DNA of 64,000 nucleotides. It comes from Nocardioides caldifontis. Its GTDB lineage: Bacteria; Actinomycetota; Actinomycetes; Propionibacteriales; Nocardioidaceae. Below the pieces are notes generated by a model. That model saw only the letters and a program-made list of their open reading frames with translations, did no database searches and was not told the origin of the DNA. Shown piece after piece: positions 9,829 to 20,400 of this stretch. The stretch covers positions 101,212 through 165,211 of the forward strand of contig NZ_ML701736.1 of the NCBI RefSeq assembly GCF_008087345.1. Reading direction: 5' to 3'. Within the stretch, counting starts at the first letter, position 1, and each line of letters opens with the position of its first letter. The translations under genes and the position numbers were made by a program.

Positions 9829-11163
9829 ATGGCACGCACCACCAGCTCCCGGTTCCTCACACCCGGCCTCAGCCGCCGGGGGTTCCTCCTCGCGGGCGGC
9901 AGTGCCGCCTTCCTGACCGCCTGCGGGGGCGGTGAGGGCGTCGGCGGGAACCGTGAGACCGCCGGGAACTTCACGGGGGAGTACGAGGGTCCCGCGGTGA
10001 CACTCGACTACTGGAACGGCTTCACCGGTGGTGACGGCCCGACCATGCAGGCGATGTTGAAGGCGTTCAACGACAGCCAGGAGAACATCACCGTCAAGAA
10101 CAACACGATGGAGTGGGCCGACTTCTACCAGCGGCTCCCTGCCGCGGCGAACGCCGGTCGCGGTCCCCACGTGGGGGTGATGCACCTCGACCAGCTCGCC
10201 ACCAACGCGGCGCGCCAGGTCATCGTGCCGCTCGACGACGTCGCGGACGAGATCGGGCTCGAGGAGTCCGACTTCATCTCGGCCGTCTGGGGGCCCGGGA
10301 TCTACAACGACCAGCGCTACGGCATCCCGCTGGACGTGCACTCGTTGGCGATGTACTACAACGAGGAGCACTTCGAGAAAGCCGGCATCACCGAGCCGCC
10401 CACCGACGCCGCATCCCTCGAGGACGCGATCAAGGCGCTCCAGGAGGCGGGGTACAAGACGCCGTTCTGGATGCCGGGTCAGTGGCCGGCGCACCTGATG
10501 TTCTTCAGCCTGCTGTGGCAGAACGGGGGCGAGCCCTACAACGAGGACGGGTCGGAGGCGCTCTTCGGCTCCGAGGAGGGCATCGCGGCGATGACCTGGA
10601 TGCGCGAGCAGGTCGACAAGGGGTACAGCCCGCCGAACGTCGACCGCGACGCGCAGTACCTCGCCTTCAAGAACGGCCAGAACTCCATCACCTGGGACGG
10701 GATCTGGCAGATCAACGACCTCAACGCCGCCGGCATGGCCTACGGCATCGCACCGATCCCGACGATCGGCGACCAGGAGGCGGTGTGGGCGAACAGCCAC
10801 CACCTCTTCATGACCTCGCAGGCCGCCGACGACGAGGACCTGTCGAACGCGTCGAAGATGTTCATCAGCGAGATCAGCCAGCAGTCCGGCGAGTGGGCCA
10901 AGGCCGCGATGATCCCGGCCCGCAACTCCGCGCGTGAGGACGCCTCGTTCACCGACTCGCCCCAGGCGGCGCTGGTGGACCAGCTCGAGCTGTTCCACTT
11001 CCTGCCCTCGATCCCGGGCGTGGCCGACACCATCGCGCAGACGGTCGAGGTCGCGGTCAACGAGATCGTGCTCGGCAAGGCGACGCCGGAGGAGGCGCTG
11101 ACGCAGCAGCAGTCCAACGCCACCGAGCTCCTGAAGCAGAACCAGGAGAAGTACGGAGGCTGA
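9829..11163 (+). CDS. Sugar ABC transporter substrate-binding lipoprotein
   Basis: 444 aa. The N-terminus has a twin-arginine motif (SRRGFLLAGG) directly followed by a lipobox (LTAC), so the protein is probably exported by Tat and lipid-anchored. The mature part fits the family 1 solute-binding proteins for oligosaccharides (VTLDYWNGFTGGDGPTMQ near the N-terminus, ITWDGIWQINDL in the second lobe). It starts 6 bp after the GH51 gene and is followed by two permease genes, forming the usual MalE-F-G order. The likely ligands are arabino-oligosaccharides released by the secreted GH43 enzyme; this is inferred from context. Confidence 0.92.
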   Translation: MARTTSSRFLTPGLSRRGFLLAGGSAAFLTACGGGEGVGGNRETAGNFTGEYEGPAVTLDYWNGFTGGDGPTMQAMLKAFNDSQENITVKNNTMEWADFYQRLPAAANAGRGPHVGVMHLDQLATNAARQVIVPLDDVADEIGLEESDFISAVWGPGIYNDQRYGIPLDVHSLAMYYNEEHFEKAGITEPPTDAASLEDAIKALQEAGYKTPFWMPGQWPAHLMFFSLLWQNGGEPYNEDGSEALFGSEEGIAAMTWMREQVDKGYSPPNVDRDAQYLAFKNGQNSITWDGIWQINDLNAAGMAYGIAPIPTIGDQEAVWANSHHLFMTSQAADDEDLSNASKMFISEISQQSGEWAKAAMIPARNSAREDASFTDSPQAALVDQLELFHFLPSIPGVADTIAQTVEVAVNEIVLGKATPEEALTQQQSNATELLKQNQEKYGG

Positions 11164-11165
11164 GG

Positions 11166-12125
11166 GTGACCACACTGGGAACGCAGGCGACGCCTGCCGT
11201 GGCGAGCGGGGTGGAGGTGGCCCCGCCGTCGCGCCGCCGCAACGACAAGGTCGCCTGGCTGTTCCTGGCGCCCTACCTCGTCCTGTTCGGCGCGTTCGTG
11301 CTGCTCCCGATCGGGCTCGGCGTCTGGATCAGCCTCCACGCCTGGGACTTCACGCTCCCCGGCAAGCCTTTCGTCGGGCTCGACAATTACAAGGACCTGG
11401 TGACCCCGGGCTCCATCGCGTTCGACCCGTTCTGGAACGCCATGCAGGCCACCGGGATCTTCACGGTGCTCAGCGTGCCGCTGCTGATCGTGGTGCCGCT
11501 GGCCGTGGCGCTGGTTATGAACCAGAGGTTCCGGGGTCGCAACCTCTTCCGTGCGGTGTTCTTCGCGCCGTACGTCCTCGGCGTCGCGGTGGTCGGCGTG
11601 ATGTGGCGGTTCCTCCTCGACGCGAACATCGGCGTGGTCAATTACCTGCTCGGGGTGGTGGGGCTCCCCGACGACACGGCCTGGCTCAGCTCGCTCCCGG
11701 CGGCCTGGGTCACGCTCGTCGGGGTCACCGTGTGGTGGACGCTCGGCTTCAACGCCGTGATCTTCCTCGCCGGCCTTCAGGACGTCCCCAAGGAGCTGTA
11801 CGACGCCGCCCACGTGGACGGCGCCGGCGCCTGGTCCCGGTTCCGCCACGTGACGCTGCCGGGGCTCCGGCCGGTGATGGTGTTCGTGCTGCTGACGACG
11901 ATCATCGCGTCGGCCAACATGTTCGGTCAGTCGTTCATCATGACCCGCGGCCAGCCGGGCCAGGAGACCAGGACGGCGATCTACTACATCGCCGAGACCG
12001 GGCTGCAGAACTTCCAGATGGGGTCGGCGGCCGCGGCCAGCTGGGTGCTCACGCTGATCCTGATGGTGACGTCGTTGCTGCTGTTCGCGTTGCTGCGCGA
12101 GCGCGGGGGGAGGGCCCGGTCGTGA
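11166..12125 (+). CDS. Sugar ABC transporter permease, MalF type
   Basis: 319 aa with six predicted membrane segments (first LFLAPYLVLFGAFVLLPIGLG; last WVLTLILMVTSLLLFALL). The permease EAA loop is present as ELYDAAHVDGAGAWSRFRHVTLPGL (residues ~205-230), the site that docks the ATPase. It starts with GTG 2 bp after the binding-protein stop. It forms a heterodimer channel with the next gene. No ATPase gene is present in the cluster, so the importer probably borrows a shared MsiK-type ATPase encoded elsewhere, as is common in actinobacteria. Confidence 0.93.
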   Translation: MTTLGTQATPAVASGVEVAPPSRRRNDKVAWLFLAPYLVLFGAFVLLPIGLGVWISLHAWDFTLPGKPFVGLDNYKDLVTPGSIAFDPFWNAMQATGIFTVLSVPLLIVVPLAVALVMNQRFRGRNLFRAVFFAPYVLGVAVVGVMWRFLLDANIGVVNYLLGVVGLPDDTAWLSSLPAAWVTLVGVTVWWTLGFNAVIFLAGLQDVPKELYDAAHVDGAGAWSRFRHVTLPGLRPVMVFVLLTTIIASANMFGQSFIMTRGQPGQETRTAIYYIAETGLQNFQMGSAAAASWVLTLILMVTSLLLFALLRERGGRARS

Positions 12126-12934
12126 AGACGGTCCGCTACACGGTGCTGTCGGTGCTGGCGCTGCTCTTCGTCAGCCCGCTGCTGTTCATGATCTCGACGT
12201 CCTTCAAGTCGCGGACCGAGTCGGCCAGGACCCCACCCACGTGGATCCCGGAGCAGTTCACCGTCGGGGCCTACGAGACGGTGCTCAACGCCGCGGACAC
12301 CCCGGTGCTGCGCTGGTTCCTCAACTCCATGGTGGCGGCGACGGCGAACTCCGCGATCGTCGTGGTCACCTCGGCGCTGGCGGCGTACGCCCTGGCCCGC
12401 ATGGAGTTCCGCGGCCAGAAGGTGGTCTTCGGGCTGATCATCGCGACGCTCTTCGTGCCGCCGGTGATCCTGGTGATCCCCAACTACGAGATCGTCGGCC
12501 GGCTCTACTGGCTGGACACGCTCACCGCGGTGATCATCCCGACGGCGGCGAACGCGTTCGGCGTCTTCTTCCTGCGCCAGTTCTTCATCTCGCTCCCCAA
12601 GGAGCTGGAGGAGTCGGCGTCCCTCGACGGCGCGAACATCTTCCAGACGTTCTGGAGGATCGTCCTGCCACTGTCGAGGCCGGCGCTCGCGACCCTCGCC
12701 CTGCTGGCGTTCCTCACCAACTGGAACGACTTCCTGTGGCCGGTCTACGTCCTGTTCGACCCGGAGATGCAGACGTTGCAGGCCGGGCTGAGCACGCTGC
12801 AGTCGGCGAACAGCGTCCGCTACGACCTGCTGATGGCAGGCGCGGTCGTCGCCAGCGTGCCGGTGCTGCTGCTCTACGTCTTCGCGCAGCGGTTCGTGAT
12901 CGAGGGCGTGTCGCGCTCGGGGATCAAGGGGTGA
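12122..12934 (+). CDS. Sugar ABC transporter permease, MalG type
   Basis: 270 aa. The frame is open further upstream, but GTG 12122 overlaps the previous stop (GTGA) and begins the first membrane segment (YTVLSVLALLFVSPLLFMIS), so it is taken as the start. Six membrane helices are expected. The EAA loop reads ELEESASLDGANIFQTFWRI, and the C-terminus ends in the typical QRFVIEGVSRSGIKG. This is the second half of the channel with the MalF-type permease. The tight overlap on both sides indicates translational coupling. Confidence 0.93.
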   Translation: MKTVRYTVLSVLALLFVSPLLFMISTSFKSRTESARTPPTWIPEQFTVGAYETVLNAADTPVLRWFLNSMVAATANSAIVVVTSALAAYALARMEFRGQKVVFGLIIATLFVPPVILVIPNYEIVGRLYWLDTLTAVIIPTAANAFGVFFLRQFFISLPKELEESASLDGANIFQTFWRIVLPLSRPALATLALLAFLTNWNDFLWPVYVLFDPEMQTLQAGLSTLQSANSVRYDLLMAGAVVASVPVLLLYVFAQRFVIEGVSRSGIKG

Positions 12935-14430
12935 CCGGTGCGCCACCCCGCCTCACCCGACGCTTCCTGCTCGCTGCCGCCCTAGGCGGCACCACCGCCG
13001 GCTGCTGGTCCGACGAGCCGCCGGGCCCCGACCCCGCCCCGTCCAACCCGTCCAACCCGTCCAACCCGTCAGAGGAGGCCGCGATCTTCGAGCTGTCGTT
13101 CACCACCGAGAGCCGCTACCGCCCCTTCGCGCTGGTCGGCACGGAGGCCGGCCGTGCCACCGCCGCCGCACCCGGGGTGCAGCGGTCCGAGGACGGCCCG
13201 GTGGCGCCGTTCTGCGCGGTCGAGGCGGGCGTGTCGGGCTCCGACCGGCCGGCCGGCCGGGTCGTGCTCGGGCTGGTCGGGGACCAGGAGCACGTCGTCG
13301 CGTTCCACGACCCCGAGGCCCGCCGGGTCGGGATCGAGGTGCGCGCCGGAGGGCGGACCCGCGTCGTGCGGCGCAAGAAGGTCGACCTGCCGGCGGCGTA
13401 CCGCCTCGCCTTCGCGCTCTGCGAGAACCAGGTGACCGTGCTGGTCGACACCGGCGACGGCTGGCGGCCCGTCGTGACCGAGCGCGACCGGGTGCGTGCC
13501 CGCACCGACCTGCGCCGGCCGGAGACCCTCGAGGGGATGCGGTACGGCTACGGCACCACCGAGGAGGGCGCCGGCCGGCTCGAGGACGTGCGGTGGGGGC
13601 TCTTCGGGATGACCGGGCTGCGCGACCAGCACCTGGTGCAGCACGCCGACGGGACGCCGTACGTCCAGGACGGCAAGGCGTACTTCACCGCCACCTGCGC
13701 GGGGCTCGGCTTCTTCCAGCAGGCGCACTGCGGCGTCTTCTCGCTCGACCTCGCAGGCCCCGAGCGGCTCGAGCACGTGGGGCAGCTGTTCTTCCACCGC
13801 GACGGGCTGCTGCTGGGCGACCACGCCGGTCAGCTGGTCCGTGACGGCGACCGGTGGCTGGTGGCGATGAGCTCCTGGGGCGACTTCGACTTCGACGGCG
13901 TGCACGTGCGGCACACCGAGTCCACCGAGGACCTGCTCCACGGGGTGCACGTCCTCGGGTCCACGCCGACCGCACTGCCGACATCGGTCAGCTCGTGGGA
14001 CCCCGGCATCACCAGGATCGACGGGCGGTGGCACGTCAGCTTCGTCGAGAGCCCGTCGCAGGACCCCTTCGACTTCCACCCCGCGCTCGCGGTCGGAGGC
14101 GACGGCCCGGAGTGGCACGAGCGGCTCGAGCTCGTCGGGGCCGACACGTCGCTGCACCAGTGCGAGGGGCCGATCCTCGCGCAGGTGCAAGGTGAGTGGT
14201 GGTTCCTGGCAAGCGACGGCGACGCCCGCCACTACCCTGTGTACGACCTGCGGATGCGCCGGGTGGGCCGGCTCGACGCGCCGTACGGCACCAACATCCC
14301 GCACCCCCAGCTCGTCCCGCTCGAGGACGGCGACCACCTGCTCGTCACCTTCGACGGCACGCAGTTCACCGAGAAGGTCATGGGGTACGGCGGCCACGGC
14401 GACGTGATCGTCATGCGGAGCAAGGACTGA
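12931..14430 (+). CDS. Lipoprotein with beta-propeller-like (GH43-related?) domain, in arabinan cluster
   Basis: 499 aa from GTG 12931, which overlaps the permease stop (GTGA). The signal (TRRFLLAAALGGTTAGC) carries a twin-arginine motif and a lipobox cysteine at ~28, followed by a Pro-Ser-Asn linker built from a 9-bp repeat. Residues ~50-220 form a beta-rich, jelly-roll-like region. Residues ~230-499 have repeated Trp/Asp/Gly-rich strands (RDQHLVQHADGTPYVQDGKA, SSWDPGITRIDGRWHVSF) resembling five-bladed propeller glycoside hydrolases such as GH43/GH117. The catalytic triad is not convincing from reading alone. The neighbours suggest cell-surface binding or hydrolysis of arabinose-containing sugars. 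Confidence 0.6.
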   Translation: MTGAPPRLTRRFLLAAALGGTTAGCWSDEPPGPDPAPSNPSNPSNPSEEAAIFELSFTTESRYRPFALVGTEAGRATAAAPGVQRSEDGPVAPFCAVEAGVSGSDRPAGRVVLGLVGDQEHVVAFHDPEARRVGIEVRAGGRTRVVRRKKVDLPAAYRLAFALCENQVTVLVDTGDGWRPVVTERDRVRARTDLRRPETLEGMRYGYGTTEEGAGRLEDVRWGLFGMTGLRDQHLVQHADGTPYVQDGKAYFTATCAGLGFFQQAHCGVFSLDLAGPERLEHVGQLFFHRDGLLLGDHAGQLVRDGDRWLVAMSSWGDFDFDGVHVRHTESTEDLLHGVHVLGSTPTALPTSVSSWDPGITRIDGRWHVSFVESPSQDPFDFHPALAVGGDGPEWHERLELVGADTSLHQCEGPILAQVQGEWWFLASDGDARHYPVYDLRMRRVGRLDAPYGTNIPHPQLVPLEDGDHLLVTFDGTQFTEKVMGYGGHGDVIVMRSKD

Positions 14431-14441
14431 CGGGAGCCACG

Positions 14442-15278
14442 ATGCCCACCTCGATGAGCAGTGCCGTGCACGACGACGTCGAGAGGGCGCGCCGGGAGCT
14501 CCACGACGCCGGGATCAGCGCGCTCCGCGGCGCGTTCACGCCCGAGTGGGTGGCGCAGCTGCGTGAGGACGTCGACACCGCCTTCGAGGAGGCCCGGAGC
14601 CGCGAGGGCGGTGCCGTCGGCCGAGGCCCGCAACGGTGGTACGTCGAGCTCCACCCCCAGGCCCTGCGGGGATTCGTGGAGCTGGTGGACCACCCGTGGG
14701 TCCGCGGCGTCTGCGAGGCCGTCCTCGGACCGGACTACCAGGTCGTGGAGATCGGCTTCGACACCCCGTTCCCGGGGGCGGAGCACCAGCCGTGGCACCG
14801 CGACTTCCCGAGCCCGCGTGAGACCCGCGAAGAGCGCCGGCTGACGTCGCTCGCGTTCAACATCACCACGGTGTCGACGACCGACGAGATGGGGCCGTTC
14901 GAGATCGCGCCCGGCACGCAGTGGGACCCGGGCGACGACTTCGACCACGGCATGTTCCCGCCCCGGTCGCGCTACCCCGACTTCGAAGCCGTGGCGGAGC
15001 GGAAGTACCCGAAGGTCGGCGACATCTCGGTCCGCTCCGCGTTGACCGTCCACCGCGGCACCCCGAACCGGTCGGACGTAGCCCGTCCGGTGGTCGTGCT
15101 CGGGGTCGACGCGCCGGGCGCCGGCAACCACGAGCACCACGACCCGGCGGTCACGCGGGACTACTGGGACGCGCTTCCCGAACGGGTCCGGCGGCACCTC
15201 TGCGTCGCGGTCGTCGACGAGCTCACGCCGATCACGCAGAAGCACACGATCGAGGGGCTGGTGATGGGGGAGGGCTGA
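14442..15278 (+). CDS. PhyH-type Fe(II)/2-oxoglutarate dioxygenase
   Basis: 278 aa. ATG 14442 is preceded by CGGGAG; the upstream extension of the frame is a shadow of the lipoprotein gene. The family iron site is visible: HRD in QPWHRDFPSPRE (~110) and the distal histidine in LTVHRGTPN (~205), followed by an arginine for 2-oxoglutarate. These enzymes hydroxylate or otherwise oxidise small molecules. The gene is last in the arabinan transporter run, 11 bp after the lipoprotein stop. A role in modifying a plant-derived substituent or sugar is possible, but this is only inferred from position. Confidence 0.8.
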   Translation: MPTSMSSAVHDDVERARRELHDAGISALRGAFTPEWVAQLREDVDTAFEEARSREGGAVGRGPQRWYVELHPQALRGFVELVDHPWVRGVCEAVLGPDYQVVEIGFDTPFPGAEHQPWHRDFPSPRETREERRLTSLAFNITTVSTTDEMGPFEIAPGTQWDPGDDFDHGMFPPRSRYPDFEAVAERKYPKVGDISVRSALTVHRGTPNRSDVARPVVVLGVDAPGAGNHEHHDPAVTRDYWDALPERVRRHLCVAVVDELTPITQKHTIEGLVMGEG

Positions 15279-15288
15279 GCGGTCGCAC

Positions 15289-17274
15289 TCACCGGGCCAG
15301 CGCCCACACCCGCACGTGGTCGAAGAACGCGGGTGCGTCCATTGGATCCTCGGCACCCATGGAGACCAGCCCGATCCGCAGCCGGTCGCCGGCGAGCCGG
15401 TCGTGGCGCCAGGTGCCGCCGCGCACCCAGCGGACGCCGTCCTGGCTGGTGTAGGCCGTCAGCAGCACCCGCCCGCGGCGGCTCTGCTTCACGACCCGCA
15501 GCCACGTCTCGTCGCCCGGGGCACCGACCACCGTGTTGCCGTAGCGGGTCAGCCCGCGCGGGACCGCCTTGGCCCACTCGGTCTGCCGGGTCTCGAAGAT
15601 CGACACGTGCACGAGCTTTGCGTAGCGCTGGGGGCCGGCGTAGAGCACGAGCCCTGCCTGCGCGAAGTTCTGGCAGCACCCCTCGGGCGGCACCTCGAGG
15701 GCGACCTGGGTCTCCACGACGAAGTCCCGGCGGGGAGCCGGGCGGGTCAGGACCGACGCCAGGCTCTCGCTGTCCGCGTGCAGGTCCGCGGTCTGCACGT
15801 CGAGGCGGAACCGGCCGCCGGACACCTCGTGGGTCGCCGGGTCATCGGGCTCGCGCACCCACGACCACGCGTCGGAGAGCGCGCTGCCGTCGAAGGCGTC
15901 ACCGAAGGCAGGCAGCTCCGCCCCGAGCCGGTGCGGCTCGACGGGGTCCGCGCGGTAGCGGCTCCGCTCGCGCGGCTGGGCGGCCGGTGCCGGCATGACC
16001 GTGTCGGAGGCCCAGCGGCCGGCCCGGACCGACGGCCAGCCGCCGCGCCAGGTCACCGGGTCGAGCAGCACCGGCCGCTTCGTGAACCCGCGCTCGCCCT
16101 TGAACCACGGGTCGTCGCGGTCCACCGCGTGGTAGGCGGTCCACCACTGCCCACGCCGGTCCTGGAAGACCGAGTTGTGGCCGAGGCCGACCCAGCGGTT
16201 GCCGTTCATGCTCAACACCGGTGTGCCGCCGACCCTGGCGGCCCGCAACGAGTTGCCCTCGCGGTCCACGAACGGCCCCAGTGGGCTGCGCGACCGTCCG
16301 GCGAAGACGCTGTAGCCGGTGAGCGGGCCGTTGCAGCAGTTGGTGGCCGAGCCGAAGTAGTAGTACCAGCCCTTGCGCCGCACGACGTGCGACCCCTCGT
16401 AGCGGTTGGGGATCGCCACTGCCTGCTGCAGTGCCCGCCTCTCGGCGAGCGTCCGTCCCAGGGTCATCACGCCGGACCGCTGCGGCTCGACCAGCGGCGC
16501 TTCCTCCTGACCCGTGGTGATCTGCTGGGCCGCGCCGGTGGTGCGGATGCCCTTGCGGGTCAGTGCCACGCGCTGGCCGAACACCCCGCCGTAGTAGCTG
16601 CCGTAGTAGAGCACCGTCCGTCTGCCGACGGACTCGCCGAGCAGGTCGGGGTCGAAGGTCCAGAAGAAGTCGCACCCCGGGCCGTTCTGCCGCGGCGCGA
16701 CGACCGGCTCCGGCGAGATCCGCCAAGGCCCCGTGGGGGTCCGGCTGGTGGCGACGCCGATCGCGCTGTCACCGTCACAGCCGCCGACCCCGCTGACCGA
16801 CCGGCGGGTGTTCGTCACCGTGAAGGTCAGGTAGTAGCGCTTCGTGGCCCGGGAGTACGCCAGGTCGGGCGCCCACAGCCCCGCGTCGCGCTCGGCCCAG
16901 GAGGGCAGCCGCGGCAGTGCGTCACCGACGTAGCGCCACCGCACGAGGTCCTTGCTGACGAGCATCGGGATCGGGTGGAACGGCGGGCTCCCGGGCCGCG
17001 ACGTCTCGCGGTCGTTGAGCGGGTCGGTGGTGCAGAGCATGTACCAACGGTCACGGTGCTTCCCACGCCCGCGCAGGACCGAGGGGTCCGCGCAGCTCTC
17101 GACCCGGCCGCCGCCTCGCACGACGGGGAGCAGCGGGTTCCGGTAGCGGTCGGCGCCGACCTGGTGCTTCGTCGGCGGCGGCGCCTGCGCCACGACGGCC
17201 GCCGAAGGGGCGGTGGTGGGGGCGAGCGCGAGGACGAGGGCGGCGACGACGCCGGCGGTGGTGGCCCGAGCCAT
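15289..17274 (-). CDS. Secreted GH43 glycoside hydrolase (arabinanase/arabinofuranosidase/xylosidase type)
   Basis: 661 aa from ATG 17274, where a signal peptide begins (MARATTAGVVAALVLALAP); the frame is open to 17346, but that extension does not look like a signal. GH43 catalytic residues can be assigned: the base aspartate in SCADPSVLRG (~61), the pKa-setting aspartate in WAPDLAYS (~136) and the acid glutamate in YEGSHVVRR (~293). The C-terminal ~200 residues (AFDGSALSDAWSWVREPDD onward) form a second beta-sandwich like the C-terminal domain of GH43 xylosidases. It acts outside the cell and would feed arabino-oligosaccharides to the importer. It converges on the PhyH gene with a 10-bp gap. 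Confidence 0.85.
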   Translation of the reverse strand: MARATTAGVVAALVLALAPTTAPSAAVVAQAPPPTKHQVGADRYRNPLLPVVRGGGRVESCADPSVLRGRGKHRDRWYMLCTTDPLNDRETSRPGSPPFHPIPMLVSKDLVRWRYVGDALPRLPSWAERDAGLWAPDLAYSRATKRYYLTFTVTNTRRSVSGVGGCDGDSAIGVATSRTPTGPWRISPEPVVAPRQNGPGCDFFWTFDPDLLGESVGRRTVLYYGSYYGGVFGQRVALTRKGIRTTGAAQQITTGQEEAPLVEPQRSGVMTLGRTLAERRALQQAVAIPNRYEGSHVVRRKGWYYYFGSATNCCNGPLTGYSVFAGRSRSPLGPFVDREGNSLRAARVGGTPVLSMNGNRWVGLGHNSVFQDRRGQWWTAYHAVDRDDPWFKGERGFTKRPVLLDPVTWRGGWPSVRAGRWASDTVMPAPAAQPRERSRYRADPVEPHRLGAELPAFGDAFDGSALSDAWSWVREPDDPATHEVSGGRFRLDVQTADLHADSESLASVLTRPAPRRDFVVETQVALEVPPEGCCQNFAQAGLVLYAGPQRYAKLVHVSIFETRQTEWAKAVPRGLTRYGNTVVGAPGDETWLRVVKQSRRGRVLLTAYTSQDGVRWVRGGTWRHDRLAGDRLRIGLVSMGAEDPMDAPAFFDHVRVWALAR

Positions 17275-17404
17275 CCGGACACTCTCGACCGGTTCGGCGT
17301 CCGTGGCAAGAGCATGCCGGTGACCGGCGTACGGACTGGAGGGCACTTGACAGCCGGGGCCGACGGGTCGAGCGTGTCATGCACCGGCTGACTCGGGAGG
17401 CCTC

Positions 17405-20400
17405 ATGCGGCGTTCGGGCTCATTTATTGTCGCGACTGCACTTGCGGCCGCCCTGCTGGCTCCCGGGAGCGCCCCGGCCGCGCCACGCGACCGCGGAGGG
17501 CCCACGGCCGGCGTTGACGTCTACGTGGCCACCGTCGACCTCGACCAGGTGGCCGACGTGGTGGCCTCGGGAGTCGAGCGCCGCGAGCTCGTCATCCGCG
17601 AGGCGGCCGGCGGGAAGCAGGTGCGCGTCGAGGTGCCGCTGAGCGCTCTCCAGGCGAGGCGGCTCCGAGCCCAGGGGATCGACCTGGGGCTCAAGCGCAT
17701 CGACGGGCAGTCGGTCGCGGAGCGGTCGACGGCGATGGCGGCCGAGGGGTTCGAGGTGTGGCGGCGCTACTCCGGCGCGGACGGTCTGCGTGCGCAGTTC
17801 CGCGAGATGGCGGCGAGCCACCCCCGCATCACCGAGCTGCAGACGATCGGGAAGACGGTGCAGGGCCGTCCGATCGTCGCGCTCAGGGTCACCCGCGACG
17901 CCCGGAAGGTGCGGGACGGCAAGCGGCCCGCCGTGCTGTACCTGGCCGCGCAGCACGCGCGTGAGTGGATCACCCCGGAGATGGTCCGCCGGCTGGCGCT
18001 GCACGTGCTGGAGGGCTACGGCAAGGACGCGGAGCTCACCCGGCTCGTGGACCGCCGCGAGCTCTGGTTCGTCCCGGTCGCCAACCCCGACGGCTACGAC
18101 CTCACCTTCGAGCCGGGCCAGCGGCTGTGGCGCAAGAACCTCCGCGACAACAACGGCAACGGGGTCGTGGACGCGGGTGACGGCGTCGACCTGAACCGCA
18201 ACTTCCCGACCCGCTGGGGCTACGACAACGAGGGCTCGTCGCCCGACCCCGCGAGCGACACCTACCGGGGCCCGCGCCCCGCCTCGGAGCCGGAGAGCAA
18301 GGCGCTCATCGGGCTGGCCCGCCGGGTGGGGTTCGAGTTCCTGGTCAACTACCACTCCGCCGCGGAGCTCCTGCTCTACGGCACGGGGTGGCAGGTGGCG
18401 ACCGCCAGCCCCGACGACGTGATCTACGAGGCGATGGCGGGCGACGACGCACAGCCGGCCGTGCCCGGCTACGACCCCGACGTGTCGGCCGAGCTCTACA
18501 CCACCAACGGTGACACGGACACCCACATCACCGAGGCCTTCGGAACGCTCGGCTTCACCCCGGAGATGTCGACCTGCGAGGCGGCCTCGGCGGTCGACCC
18601 CGACGACCCGTGGCTGCCCGAGGATTGCGGCAGCGGCTTCGAGTTCCCCGACGACCCGGTTCTCGTCCAGCAGGAGTTCGAGAAGAACCTGCCCTTCGCC
18701 CTGTCGGTGGCGCGGTCGGCGGCTGACCCAGACGACCCCGACTCCGCTGTCGGCCGCACGGCCGAGGACTTCCGGGTCGACACGTTCGACGTCTCCTACG
18801 GCACGCCGCAGGAGGTCGCGGTGGTGGCCAAGCGCGCCCTGCGCGACGTGCGGATGCACTACCGCGTGGACGGCGGTCCGGTGAAGGTGACGCGCGTCCG
18901 GCCGTGGTCCGGCGGCGAGCGCTACGGCGACGAGAACGACGTCTACTACCGCGAGCTCCGTGGCACCGTCCGCGGCGCCCGGCCCGGTGACCGGGTGCAG
19001 GTGTGGTTCAGCGGCAAGGAGAAGGGCGAGCGCCGCTCCGCGAGCGACCGGTTCGGATACACGGTGGAGTCCGACACCGAGCACGACGTGCTCGTCATCG
19101 CCAACGAGGACTACACCGGGGTCGACCCCGACTACCCGCCCGAGGTGACCGCCCCGAAGTACGCCGAGCAGTACGTCGACGCGGTCGAGGCCTCCGGTCG
19201 CACCGCGGACGTCTGGGACGTGGACGCCGACGGCGTGCCGCACGACCTGGGCGTGCTCTCGCACTACGACGCCGTCGTCTGGTACCTCGGCGACAACCGG
19301 CTCACCCAGGACCCTGAGGACGTCGAGACCGAGTCCCCGTTGGGGCCCCTGCCCGACACCGCGGTGGCGGAGCGCCAGCAGTACCTCACGCTCGCCGTGC
19401 GGGACTACCTCAACGAGGGCGGCAAGCTCGTCCACGTCGGCGAGAGCACCCAGCACCAGGGGCTCGAGGGAATCAGCGACGACCTCGTCGGCGGGCTCTA
19501 CTACGGGCTCAACGGCGACCCCACCGCCGACTGCGTGATCTCGGACCGGCCGACCGGCTCCCTGGAGGGGCTCTTCGACGACTGCCTCATCCTCGCCGAC
19601 GACTTCCGGCAGTACTGGCTGGGCGGCTACCGGCGCACGAGCTTTGCCGACGCGGTCGGCGTCGAAGGGGTGCGCCACCCCTTCCTCGGGTTCGCCGGTG
19701 AGTTCGGCGGAGCCGGGGCGACCCCGGACAACCCGCTCGACGAGGCCGGTCACTTCACGGTGACCAGCGACGTCCTGCCGCCCTCGCAGTTCCCGCAGTT
19801 CCGGAGCCGCGGCACCCTGTCGTTCACCACCGACGTCGGCGCGCTGCCCTTCGAGCCCGTCGAGGGCGAGCGGTACGCCGGCGCGCTGCACCAGGACGGC
19901 TCCTACATGCGGCTCACCCGCACGGCGACGATCCCCGACGGTGCCGGCGCAGCCTCCCTCGACCTGCAGGTCTCGGCCGCGACCGAGGCGGGGTACGACC
20001 ACCTCGTCGTCGAGGCGCGCCCGGCCGGCACCGAGGAGTGGACGACGCTCCCGGAGGCCGGAGGGCTGACGAGCAGCACCTCGCCGGCGGAGTGCGAGGA
20101 CGACCCGTTCCTCCTCGACCTGCACCCGTTCCTGACCCACTACCTCGACGCGGAGACGTGCACCTCGCCCGGCTCGTCGGGCGAGTGGAACAGCATCACC
20201 GGCTCGACGGACGGGTGGCAGCAGGCGTCGTACGACCTCACGGGGTTCGCCGGCGAGGAGGTGGAGCTGTCGATCAGCTACGTCACCGACCCGTTCAGCG
20301 GTGCGGTGGGCGCGTTCGTCGACGACACCCGGCTCGTCGTGGACGGGGCGGTCGTCGACGCGGACGGCTTCGAGGACGCCACCAGCGACTGGACGGCGGC